Assembly (NCBI GenBank): GCA_040397785.1
Contig: JBBAVI010000004.1
Span: forward strand, 35,560 to 99,559
Direction of reading: 5' to 3'
DNA: 64,000 bases
From: M3007 sp040397785
GTDB taxonomy: Bacteria; Bacteroidota; Bacteroidia; Chitinophagales; Saprospiraceae
The position numbers and the translations under genes are program-made. The notes beneath the pieces were generated by a model. The model saw only the letters and a program-made list of their open reading frames with translations, was not told the origin of the DNA and ran no database searches. Below, piece after piece: positions 17,792 through 26,044 of this stretch. Every line of letters starts with the position of its first letter. The stretch's first letter is position 1.

Positions 17792-17822
17792 TTTGAATTT
17801 ATAAATAATAGCATTACTTTTG
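17792..17822 (+). promoter_or_regulatory. promoter of the isocitrate dehydrogenase gene
   Basis: TTTG (-33, 17792-17795), a 19-nt spacer and TACTTTTG (-7, 17815-17822) match both halves of the Bacteroidota consensus exactly. The ATG at 17878 leaves a leader of about 50 nt. Confidence 0.7.
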
Positions 17823-17877
17823 TTACCGAAAGTTAAACTTGAAAAGTCAAAGGCATTCCAAACTAAACGATTTTATT

Positions 17878-19323
17878 ATGACACAACCTACACCTATTAC
17901 AGTTGCTTATGGTGATGGCATCGGCCCGGAAATCATGGAGGCGACCTTACGCATCATTCAGGCAGCAGGTGCTCAAATTGAACCCGAAATAATCGAAATT
18001 GGCGAAAAGGTGTACCTAAGTGGCAACAGCGCGGGCATTGATGCTGCAGCCTGGGAATCGCTGCGTCGTACCAAGGTGTTTTTAAAGGCCCCCATTACGA
18101 CACCCCAGGGAGGCGGTTTTAAAAGCCTGAATGTGACCACCCGAAAGATGCTGGGCCTGTTTGCCAATATTCGTCCCTGTGTTTCTTATGCGCCATATGT
18201 GGCTACCAAACACCCGGTTATGGACGTTGTGATTGTTCGAGAAAACGAAGAAGACTTGTATGCGGGTATTGAACATCAGCAAACGCCCGAAGTGATACAA
18301 TGTCTCAAAATCATTAGCCGCCCTGGAACCGAAAAAATCATACGGTATGCTTTTGAATATGCAAGGCAGTATGGTCGGAAAAAAGTTACTTGTTTCACCA
18401 AAGACAATATTATGAAACAAACCGATGGGCTGTTTCACAAAGTTTTTGATGAAGTGGCCCTGGAATACCCTGATTTGGAAAACGAACACTGGATTGTGGA
18501 TATTGGTGCTGCAAAATTGGCCGATACGCCCGAAAATTTTGATGTGATTGTGATGCCCAACCTGTATGGAGATATCTTGTCGGATGTTGCCGCACAAATT
18601 GCCGGTTCAGTTGGTTTGGCAGGCTCTGCCAATATTGGTGCATCGGTGGCGATGTTTGAAGCCATTCATGGTTCCGCACCGCGTCGTGCCGGACAAAACC
18701 TGGCCAATCCAAGTGGTCTGTTGCTCGGCGCTGTACAAATGCTTGTTCACATCAAACAATCAGATGTTGCCGAAAAAGTACACAATGCTTGGCTCTGCAC
18801 TTTGGAAGATGGCATTCACACCTATGATATATATGACGAAAGCGTGAGCACTAAAAAGGTCGGTACCAACGAATTTGCCGATGCTGTGATTGAGCGCCTA
18901 GGCCATCAACCCAAAAATCTCAAAACAGTCGATTACAGTAATGCCAAGGAAAGTATTCAAATCAAGTTGAGCCCTCCAAAACCTGCCAAGTTTGAAACGG
19001 TAGGCGTCGATATTTTTCTATACCACGAAAACCGCAACCCTCAAATCCTGGGTGATGCCATAAAGGCCTTTGCTGCAGGCGACTTAACGCTTTCTATGGT
19101 TACCAACCGAGGCGTAAAAGTGTATCCAGGCGGCATCCCGGAAACATTTTGCACCGATCATTGGCGTTGCCGGTTTAAATCAGAAACCCTAAATGCAATT
19201 CCTTATCAGGATATTATAGCCTTGCAACATCGGATTACATCGGCAGGGTATAATATTATCAAAACAGAAAACTTATGCACGCTAAACGGCGAACCCGTTT
19301 TTTCAGCCGGACAAGGAGCATAG
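17878..19323 (+). CDS. icd: NADP-type isocitrate dehydrogenase with C-terminal extension
   Basis: Oxidative decarboxylation of isocitrate to 2-oxoglutarate in the TCA cycle. The 481-residue protein has the GDGIGPEIM N-terminal motif, FKSLNVTTRKMLGLFANIRP (substrate binding), RENEEDLYAGIEH, the PNLYGDILSDVAAQIAGS metal/catalytic stretch, and EAIHGSAPRRAGQNLANPSG. Residues after about 340 form an extension (VDIFLYHENRNPQILGDAI ... CRFKSETLNAI) found in Thermus/Bacteroidota-type enzymes and absent from the approximately 415-residue E. coli enzyme. The ATG at 17878 (MTQPTPITVAYGDG) is chosen over a TTG 13 codons upstream. It is flanked by signalling genes but has its own promoter and terminator, so the location is probably incidental. 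Confidence 0.94.
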   Translation: MTQPTPITVAYGDGIGPEIMEATLRIIQAAGAQIEPEIIEIGEKVYLSGNSAGIDAAAWESLRRTKVFLKAPITTPQGGGFKSLNVTTRKMLGLFANIRPCVSYAPYVATKHPVMDVVIVRENEEDLYAGIEHQQTPEVIQCLKIISRPGTEKIIRYAFEYARQYGRKKVTCFTKDNIMKQTDGLFHKVFDEVALEYPDLENEHWIVDIGAAKLADTPENFDVIVMPNLYGDILSDVAAQIAGSVGLAGSANIGASVAMFEAIHGSAPRRAGQNLANPSGLLLGAVQMLVHIKQSDVAEKVHNAWLCTLEDGIHTYDIYDESVSTKKVGTNEFADAVIERLGHQPKNLKTVDYSNAKESIQIKLSPPKPAKFETVGVDIFLYHENRNPQILGDAIKAFAAGDLTLSMVTNRGVKVYPGGIPETFCTDHWRCRFKSETLNAIPYQDIIALQHRITSAGYNIIKTENLCTLNGEPVFSAGQGA

Positions 19324-19350
19324 TAATATAACAATATATATACATACAAC

Positions 19351-19400
19351 ACAAAGAAACACGGGTGGCTTTAAACAGTACCCTGTGTTTCTTTGTTTTA
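19351..19400 (+). terminator. terminator after isocitrate dehydrogenase
   Basis: ACAAAGAAACACGGGT (19351-19366) pairs with 19380-19396 to form a 16-bp stem with a single bulged T and a 13-nt loop, followed by TTTAAAAA. It starts 27 bp after the icd stop. Confidence 0.8.
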
Positions 19401-19654
19401 AAAAATATTCATTTCGAAAAATCTTATAACATTAAATATCAATTTTTTACGTATTATTTTTTTTAATTTTTTTAATTTTAAAAGACTTGGTACATTATTT
19501 GAACAAAATAATCCTGAAAGTCGGTTGAAAATCAGAAAAATTGATTGATTTTTGCAGCTTCCTTTTTAATATAGTTCGTAGTGCTCTCCAGCCATTACAA
19601 TAATCTGTCAATTACCCACCAAATTTAGAACCAAATTATCCATTCGAAAACAAA
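19401..19654. other. AT-rich spacer, no gene seen
   Basis: About 250 bp of strongly AT-rich DNA with long T runs between the icd terminator and the NarL-type regulator. No ORF, RNA gene or exact TAnnTTTG element was found. It probably holds the promoter of the regulator/kinase pair and an untranslated leader. Confidence 0.5.
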
Positions 19655-20281
19655 ATGTTAAAAATAGCCTTCATTGAAGACGACTTAAATACCCTAAAAA
19701 GCCTCCAGGAAGTGCTTAAGTTACAGCCTGCGATTGTATGCTCCGTTGCGGCTGAATCGGTAGAACGATTTTGGGAGTTATTACCAGATCGTGTTGTTTT
19801 AGATGTCATTTTTGTAGATATCCAATTGCCCGGTTTATCTGGCTTAGATGTATTGCGCAATTTGAAAAAGCGCTTTCCGGATGCTGAAATTGTGATGTTT
19901 ACCCAGTTTGAAGAAGAGGAGCATTTATTAAAAGCCTTGCATGCGGGTGCAAGTGGTTATCTGTTGAAAGGTTTTCCAATTTTGCAATTGCCCGATATGA
20001 TTCAGTCTATTGCAGGCGGTGGTGCTTTGATATCGCCTAAAATGGCAAAAAAACTGATCACTTACCACAATCCTACCAACTCAACTACCTCCGACCTACT
20101 CAGTCCAAAAGAATTGCAAATTTTGAAAATTTTTGCAGCCGGAGAAAGTTACGAGGAGGCAGCAGAAATGCTCAGCATGACCATTGATGGTATTCGTTAT
20201 CATGTTAAAAACATCTATAAAAAGCTGCATGTCAATAATAAGATCGATGCAATCCGCGCTTTAAAAGATGAATTGAACTAA
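19655..20281 (+). CDS. NarL/FixJ-type response regulator
   Basis: A 208-residue DNA-binding regulator. The receiver domain (residues 3-120) has Glu8/Asp9/Asp10, phospho-acceptor Asp55 (IFVDIQLPG) and the Lys in GYLLKGFP. A LuxR-type helix-turn-helix follows at about 148-203 (LLSPKELQILKIFAAGESYEEA ... RYHVKNIYKKLHV). It is followed 12 bp later by a histidine kinase and is almost certainly co-transcribed with it. Targets are unknown. Confidence 0.94.
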   Translation: MLKIAFIEDDLNTLKSLQEVLKLQPAIVCSVAAESVERFWELLPDRVVLDVIFVDIQLPGLSGLDVLRNLKKRFPDAEIVMFTQFEEEEHLLKALHAGASGYLLKGFPILQLPDMIQSIAGGGALISPKMAKKLITYHNPTNSTTSDLLSPKELQILKIFAAGESYEEAAEMLSMTIDGIRYHVKNIYKKLHVNNKIDAIRALKDELN

Positions 20282-20292
20282 CCCGGGCTGCT

Positions 20293-21351
20293 ATGCTGTT
20301 CCAACCTTTGAATTTGGCGCTTCTTGCGCTCTGTACGCTCTTTGGTATTTTTTGGTTGATTGAACGCCGTAATCTTCGCAAGATTGGAAAAACACTCACC
20401 CAAAAATGGAGCAAACAAATTGAAGCAGTACGCACCCAACTCGATGAGTCTATGGAGCCTTTATACGGCGATCTTAAATTGATTGATACATCGCTGGAAT
20501 ATAACAACAACTTAGAATCCTTTGATACCATTACAGAACTGGAGCCCATTGATAATAAACAGTGGAACAATCAGTTAACGTTGCTGAAAATGACCGTACA
20601 ACGACAGCAACAAGTACAAAAGCACGTGCGCAAAATCGCCGCACGCAAGGAGGTGGAACTTCGGGCATTTAATTACACCATCAGCCACGACCTCAAAACA
20701 CCCTTGAACAATGCCTTGTACTTCATGGATCTTGCGCTGGCACGCAATTTAACCGAAGTGGATGATGAATTGATCCAATACGTAGAGCAAACTAAACACC
20801 TGCTGCTCGAAAGCCGCGATATGATTGACAGCATTGCAGCCTATTCCTATGCAGATAATGTAGATTTGAGCATCCAAGAAATAGATTTGGTTGTATTGTT
20901 GAACAAAATTATTCGCCAACTGCGACAATCGGTTCAAAACGATGATCAAACCACCATCGACATTGAAGCAACCCTCCCAACGATCTTTGCCGACCCATTG
21001 CTGATTCGACAGGCTTTTACGAACCTGATCAGTAACGCGCTTAAATTTACAAAATATAACCCCCACCCACAAATAAAAATTAAGGGCAGTACCGGTGTCG
21101 ATTTTGTCGAAATCAGCATAGCCGATAATGGAGCGGGCATTCCCGCTGAAGGAATTAATCAAATTTTTCAACTTTTTCATACCGCCCACACCCGTGCTGC
21201 TTTTGAAGGAACAGGGGCAGGACTCGCCATTGTAAAACGCATCGTCAACCGTCACCAAGGTACCATTTGGGTGGAAAGTCCGGGTAAAGACCAAGGTGCC
21301 ACGTTTTATTTGCGGATGCCTTTGTCCGATAACGCAAAAACGCCCCTTTAG
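20293..21351 (+). CDS. membrane-anchored sensor histidine kinase
   Basis: A 352-residue kinase. One N-terminal hydrophobic helix (residues about 5-24) anchors it, leaving essentially no periplasmic domain. A helical linker (about 30-115) leads to HisKA with H-box YTISHDLKTPLNN (His132) and a HATPase_c domain (NLISNALKF, DNGAGIP, GTGAGLAI). It lies 12 bp after the NarL-type regulator. NarL-type regulators usually pair with HisKA_3 kinases, whereas this H-box belongs to the DLK[ST]PL type seen in the PAS kinase at 11660. The missing sensory domain suggests it senses through partners or the membrane. Confidence 0.9.
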   Translation: MLFQPLNLALLALCTLFGIFWLIERRNLRKIGKTLTQKWSKQIEAVRTQLDESMEPLYGDLKLIDTSLEYNNNLESFDTITELEPIDNKQWNNQLTLLKMTVQRQQQVQKHVRKIAARKEVELRAFNYTISHDLKTPLNNALYFMDLALARNLTEVDDELIQYVEQTKHLLLESRDMIDSIAAYSYADNVDLSIQEIDLVVLLNKIIRQLRQSVQNDDQTTIDIEATLPTIFADPLLIRQAFTNLISNALKFTKYNPHPQIKIKGSTGVDFVEISIADNGAGIPAEGINQIFQLFHTAHTRAAFEGTGAGLAIVKRIVNRHQGTIWVESPGKDQGATFYLRMPLSDNAKTPL

Positions 21352-21445
21352 CACCAAATTTTATTCTAAAACATCCTCGAAAACACCCCCTAAATAGAAT
21401 TAAAATTAAATACACACAAGTATGTATTTTATGTGAAGTAAAGAT

Positions 21446-21453
21446 TAACTTTG
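21446..21453 (+). promoter_or_regulatory. putative -7 element of a short transcription unit
   Basis: TAACTTTG matches TAnnTTTG. It lies 111 nt before a 40-codon ORF and about 310 nt before a perfect terminator hairpin on the same strand, which together define a compact transcript. No TTTG -33 box is seen. Confidence 0.45.
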
Positions 21454-21563
21454 CTCACTTGCTTTAATCGGATATTAGCTGTGCCTCCCTTATTATGATC
21501 TTGATTTATAACGACTAGCTGCTGCCAATCTATTGGTTGAAGCTACAAACAACACTAGCTGTC

Positions 21564-21686
21564 ATGTTTTCAAAATTACCCTTTAAGGCAGACCTGGATG
21601 AAATAAAGTATGAATATATCGCATGTTTTGTTTGCATGTTGATGTTTTTCATGATTATTGCTTCCTTGATCATCTGGAAACATTAG
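21564..21686 (+). CDS. possible 40-residue single-span membrane protein
   Basis: A small ORF beginning MFSKLPFKADLDEIKYEY and continuing with a strongly hydrophobic helix of about 19 residues (ACFVCMLMFFMIIASLIIW, residues 20-38) that ends in KH. The charged 19-residue N-terminus followed by one membrane helix is the plan of many real small membrane proteins. It is flanked by a TAnnTTTG element upstream and by a perfect rho-independent terminator 75 bp downstream, which argues that the strand is transcribed. I recognise no family. The transcript might instead be a non-coding RNA. Confidence 0.45.
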   Translation: MFSKLPFKADLDEIKYEYIACFVCMLMFFMIIASLIIWKH

Positions 21687-21760
21687 ACTTGTTGCTTTAC
21701 TTCCCACCGCAACAAGGCTATTGAACTTATTTGATTCACCATCAAAAATAAACATGCGTT

Positions 21761-21799
21761 ATCCCGAATTTTGGCTTCCACCAAAATTCGGGATTTTTT
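21761..21799 (+). terminator. strong rho-independent terminator
   Basis: ATCCCGAATTTTGG (21761-21774), loop CTTCCA, and CCAAAATTCGGGAT (21781-21794) form a perfect 14-bp stem followed by a T-run. It ends the short transcription unit at 21446-21686. Because the stem is symmetric it may also stop the convergent surface-protein transcript. Confidence 0.88.
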
Positions 21800-21817
21800 A
21801 TTGATTTTACAGAGCTG

Positions 21818-24277
21818 CTACCGGAATATTAATTTACCATCGATCGCAGATTTGCCACCATCCTGAATGGTAAAGAAATACAATCCTGCGGGTAGTTCGC
21901 TTCGTTCAACACGCGTTATCGTTTGGGTAATCACTTGGGTACGAACCAATTGTCCCTGACTATTGCGCAAGGTGAGGAAGCCCGCGCCAGAAGGCATTTC
22001 AACAAATAATTGATCGCCTGCAGGGTTCGGATAAATCTTTACTTCGGATTGCTTTTGCCCTGCATCTACACCCACACTTTGAACAAAATGAGTGCCTATG
22101 GTGTGGTAAACCAAATTGGTGATGATCGGCGCATTAAAATCGAAATAAATGGCTGCTTTGTTCTCCAGCAAGGTCCCGTCCGGATTGTCGGCTTTTTGCT
22201 TCACCCTGAATTTGAAAAACCCGTTGGAGGCAATTTGATTCACATTGCTATCAGGCAACATGATATTTTTAAATGAAAATCGCAACACGTTGTTTTCCAG
22301 TAAATCGTAGGCATATAAATGGCTGGACGCACCGGGACGTACCGAATTCGCATCCAGGAATTCCGATAAAGTATCCAATACCACAATGTTAAAGGCCGTA
22401 TCAGTGCCCGTATTTTGGAAACGGATTTTATACTCCAAATCGGTATTGGCTTTTAATAAATGCTGGGCACCATATCCTTCTGGCATTGCTTGCTTGTCGT
22501 TCGGGTCACAAGAGCCAATGTTTTGTTCGCAGTCCAGCGCAACAAACGGATTCGGATCGTCTACCGGAAACTGCCGTACTAAACCTTTCTGGTTGATGCC
22601 ACCACAACCTTCTACGACCGCCACTGCTGGTCCACCAAAAGGATGAAATGGCTCCTGGTTGGCCTGCAAACGCCAGGTTGCGCCATTGGCAGGCAATACA
22701 AGTTCCTTGGTACCATCGGCAGACAACTGGAATTTGCCTTCCTGATACATGATAATATCTTCTACGACCACAAAATCAAGTTCCTGGGCCATATTTCCCG
22801 CTCCCTGGTTTTTGATTTGCATACGCACACTATCGGCATCACAGGTTATCTCCAGGCGTACATCGGCACCTGACCAGTTGGCGTTGGTGCGGCAAAGCGT
22901 GTCCGGGAAAATATGCGCTTCGGTACAATGGGTCGCACCAAATTCCGCTTCGCAACTGAGGATAAAGCTCACATAAAAAATTTTACATTCCCCTGTTTTT
23001 AGGGTATCCAAGTTCACCGACCATTTATTGTTACCCAAATCGGTAGCGGGGGCGCTAAAAACTGGATCGGTAAAAAATGGATCCAACTGCACTTCTACGC
23101 GGGTATTGGGAACATCCTGGTTGCTCAAATTACAAGCATCGAAATAGTAGGAGTTTTGAAAACACCGGCGTAACCGATTGGTAGACAAGCTGATGGTAAG
23201 CAAGCGGCAAGTATTGTTCAGGGTAACGGGCATATCCAAATCAGCAATAATGCCAGCTTGTGCCTGAACTGTATCGATTAATGGACATATCTCTTCGGTA
23301 GGAATACTTGGAAGCACGGTTACTTCCATCAAGGTGTCCACATTCGGCAGGGAAATACCATAATAGCCATTCGCGTCTGTTCGAGCAAAGTTTTCTACGC
23401 CCGAAATGAGTCCTCTGGCCTTCACATTCCATCCTGCCAGGAAAGGCTCGCCCGTTTCCAAGCTGCAATTTTGGTTATTATCTCCAAATACCCGGCCCTG
23501 CACACCTGCCAAAACCGTATCCGTGATCAAAATAACCTGCAAATAACGATACCCGTTGGCATTTAGATTAAAAAAAGTAGAAAAATTGGTTGGAAAAGGA
23601 TCGTCTGGTAAAATCCTTGAAATGGTGGGCGACCAAGGAAAAGGCGTACCGGAAGCCGACACAATCGGGCCGGGAAAATTGGCTGGATGTTTTGGAAACA
23701 CATTGGGTTGTGGGTTCGGCACATTAATTACCGGCAAATTGGGATCATACGTACACCAGTTAATGATGGTCCAGGTGCGCTCCAGCCGAATCGTAGAGTC
23801 TTGAACAATATTAAAAACCTGATCCAAATAGGAAACGCCAATCAACTCGCAATCTTTGCCTAAAAAACTGGGCTCCCCATAGTTTCCGGTAGCATTAAAG
23901 GTGCTTAGGATTAAATCGTCGGGAAAATGTACTGCATAGTTTTGTACATGGGATACCACGATGCGCTGGGTACAAGTAGCGGAGTTGGCACTGCAATCCA
24001 GGGCTTTAAACGTACGCAGAATGGTTCCTTTGTTACAAATCGTATCAAAAAGACCATAGTTTATACCAAGGGTTATCGTGTCCAGGCAACAATCATCGGT
24101 CGCAAGCGCATAACTGTAAGCCACCAAGCTTGGGTCAAATTGTTCGCAACTCACCGACACATTCGCGGGGGGCGTACAAATTGGCCGAATGGTGTCATTT
24201 TGACAATCTTGTGCCCGCCCAAGCAGGGCTAGCAAGAGCAATGGCAGGATACGTCCCGCTCGAAGGAGGATCTTCAT
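21818..24277 (-). CDS. T9SS-sorted surface protein with DUF7619-like region (copy A of duplicated pair)
   Basis: An 819-residue secreted protein. A signal peptide (MKILLRAGRILPLLLLALLG, cut before AQDC) is followed by a Cys-rich HYR-like region (about 25-250). An SdrD-B-like domain comes next (about 255-330: VQGRVFGDNNQNC ... TDANGYYGISL), then a long beta-rich region containing DPNDKQ, LEYKIRFQNTGTDTAFN and NIMLPDSNVN (DUF7619-like, about 590-720). The C-terminal T9SS type A sorting domain is at about 745-819 (VKIYPNPAGDQLFV ... LPAGLYFFTIQ). It is homologous to the protein at 43192 from the SdrD-B-like domain onward, but the N-terminal heads differ. It is divergent from the unknown-function gene at 24568. 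Upstream in-frame codons to 24421 are probably untranslated leader. Confidence 0.85.
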   Translation of the reverse strand: MKILLRAGRILPLLLLALLGRAQDCQNDTIRPICTPPANVSVSCEQFDPSLVAYSYALATDDCCLDTITLGINYGLFDTICNKGTILRTFKALDCSANSATCTQRIVVSHVQNYAVHFPDDLILSTFNATGNYGEPSFLGKDCELIGVSYLDQVFNIVQDSTIRLERTWTIINWCTYDPNLPVINVPNPQPNVFPKHPANFPGPIVSASGTPFPWSPTISRILPDDPFPTNFSTFFNLNANGYRYLQVILITDTVLAGVQGRVFGDNNQNCSLETGEPFLAGWNVKARGLISGVENFARTDANGYYGISLPNVDTLMEVTVLPSIPTEEICPLIDTVQAQAGIIADLDMPVTLNNTCRLLTISLSTNRLRRCFQNSYYFDACNLSNQDVPNTRVEVQLDPFFTDPVFSAPATDLGNNKWSVNLDTLKTGECKIFYVSFILSCEAEFGATHCTEAHIFPDTLCRTNANWSGADVRLEITCDADSVRMQIKNQGAGNMAQELDFVVVEDIIMYQEGKFQLSADGTKELVLPANGATWRLQANQEPFHPFGGPAVAVVEGCGGINQKGLVRQFPVDDPNPFVALDCEQNIGSCDPNDKQAMPEGYGAQHLLKANTDLEYKIRFQNTGTDTAFNIVVLDTLSEFLDANSVRPGASSHLYAYDLLENNVLRFSFKNIMLPDSNVNQIASNGFFKFRVKQKADNPDGTLLENKAAIYFDFNAPIITNLVYHTIGTHFVQSVGVDAGQKQSEVKIYPNPAGDQLFVEMPSGAGFLTLRNSQGQLVRTQVITQTITRVERSELPAGLYFFTIQDGGKSAIDGKLIFR

Positions 24278-24567
24278 GGATTTGAATTGCACTGTTTGAA
24301 TAAAAGCATTTTTCATAGGATTACCTGATTTTTTTGCAAGTTGTTGTTTTAGTTGGGATGAATCAGCCGGTAAGGTGTCGTTTTCAAGTGTACACTTCTT
24401 TTGAACGATACAAAAGTGCAACGAAGTAATTAGGCTGCCAAAATCAATTTAAGCATTTTGTAGAGCGCTTTTCAGACTTTTTTAAACACAAGTTACTTAT
24501 ATAGAACATTTCACAGTAGTTTTGTAAATCAAATTATGAAAAAAAGATTTGACTACCTTGCAATTTT

Positions 24568-25977
24568 ATGGAAAAAAGTAGTCTTTTTCAACTGATTATC
24601 ACGCTCACCCCCATCGAAAAGCGAGAACTGCGCAAGTTTTTACGCTCCCCTTACTTCAACCAACGGGAAGATCTGGCGGTGCTTTTTGAGTTGTTGGCAC
24701 AATATACAACCCCACCCACCAAGGAGGAGGTTTGGAAGCAAGTGCAGCCTGATGTCGATTATGACGATCAGAAAATGCGGCTGCTTATGAGTTACTTATT
24801 GCAATTGGTGGAGCGCTATTTTGTAATTAAAGAACTGGAATCCAACCCTTTGGAGGCTAATTTAATGCTGTCGATTGCTTATCGCAAACGGGCACTTCCC
24901 GATGCTTTTGAGCGGGTTCAGAAAGACCTGGACCGCAATTTGCAAAAACAACCGTTGCGGGATGAATCCTATTATGGCCTGCAACAACGTTTACAATGGG
25001 AACGTTTTCAGTTGCTGTACGTCAAAAACCCGACAGAAATTACATTGCTGGATACCATTTCCGATATTGCCGATGTAGAGTACCTGATTCGGAAATTGCG
25101 CCTGATTTGTTTGCGTACAGCCCACCAATCGGTGTACCCCTCCCCACAAAATGACATCGATTGGGCACAACCCATCCTTGCCCAGGCAGAAAAACAGGAT
25201 TTAAAAGCGCATCCGGCCCTGGAAGTGTACCTCTTGTGTTATTATATGCTCACCTTTCCTGAGTTGGAACTTCATTTTAAGAATTTCAAAAATGCCCTTT
25301 TTGTGCATGCTTTGCGCTTCAATTTGGAAGAAATGCATGGTTTATACATTTGGGCGATCAATTTTTGCGTGCGCTGCCTGAACGCAGGCAAAGCCGAATA
25401 TTTGCAAGAAGTATTGGATTTGTATAAAGAGGGCCTTTTAAAAGGCTATTTGTTTGAAAACGGGATACTTTCCAGGTTTACCTACCACAATGTCGTAGCG
25501 GCGGGCTTGCAGGCTGGGGAACTAGACTGGGTGCGGTATTTCATCAATGAATTCAAACACAAACTGGAAAAAAAATACCGGGAAAGCGCCTTTAGTTTCA
25601 ACCTGGCACGCCTTGAATATGCCAGTAAACACTACGATTTTGTGCTCGAATTGCTTCAAAAAACCAATTACCGCGATCCTTTGCGCAATTTGGCCGCCAA
25701 AACGCTGTTACTCAAGACGTATTATGAAACCCATGCCTTTGATGCCCTCCAATCGCACCTCGATGCCATGCGCAATTACATCCACCGCAAACACGTGTTG
25801 GGTTATCACCGCAGCAACTACCTGAATATGATCAAATACACCGAAAAACTCATGCACACCGACCTCCGAAACCGAAAAGCCGTGGAACGCCTCTGGCAGG
25901 ACATTGAAGCAGAAAAAATCTTAACCGAAAAAGGCTATTTTGAAAAAATCCTACATGCGGGCTTAACAGCAATCTAA
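24568..25977 (+). CDS. helical protein of unknown function, 469 aa (copy A of duplicated pair)
   Basis: I do not recognise a named family. The protein is predominantly helical, without signal peptide or membrane segment, rich in Leu/Tyr/Arg, and reads like stacked TPR-type helical pairs. It is clearly homologous to the 467-residue protein at 41495. Shared stretches include LYIWAINFCVR/LYLMAINYCIR, RFTYHNV/RWTYNNV, SFNLARLEY/HFNLSRYFY, NLAAKTLLLKTYYE/NLAAKLLLAKIYFE and VLGYHRSNY/VLGYHKNNY. The last lies near residue 410, and the C-terminal half is the better conserved. It is divergent from a T9SS surface protein across a 290-bp spacer, exactly as its paralogue is, so the two probably function with those surface proteins. 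Confidence 0.7.
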   Translation: MEKSSLFQLIITLTPIEKRELRKFLRSPYFNQREDLAVLFELLAQYTTPPTKEEVWKQVQPDVDYDDQKMRLLMSYLLQLVERYFVIKELESNPLEANLMLSIAYRKRALPDAFERVQKDLDRNLQKQPLRDESYYGLQQRLQWERFQLLYVKNPTEITLLDTISDIADVEYLIRKLRLICLRTAHQSVYPSPQNDIDWAQPILAQAEKQDLKAHPALEVYLLCYYMLTFPELELHFKNFKNALFVHALRFNLEEMHGLYIWAINFCVRCLNAGKAEYLQEVLDLYKEGLLKGYLFENGILSRFTYHNVVAAGLQAGELDWVRYFINEFKHKLEKKYRESAFSFNLARLEYASKHYDFVLELLQKTNYRDPLRNLAAKTLLLKTYYETHAFDALQSHLDAMRNYIHRKHVLGYHRSNYLNMIKYTEKLMHTDLRNRKAVERLWQDIEAEKILTEKGYFEKILHAGLTAI

Positions 25978-26000
25978 TAAACTTCCTGGGTTTTGTGCCC

Positions 26001-26008
26001 TATCTTTG
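26001..26008 (+). promoter_or_regulatory. putative -7 element of the endonuclease I gene
   Basis: TATCTTTG matches TAnnTTTG, 36 nt before the ATG at 26045. No -33 box is at the expected spacing. Confidence 0.45.
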
Positions 26009-26044
26009 CGCCTAACAGCCAAACAGCACGCGGCCTACTTGTCT

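Noticed and set aside
18082..18597. 171-codon frame on the minus strand inside icd
   Set aside because: Shadow of a highly conserved enzyme; the antisense product has no features.
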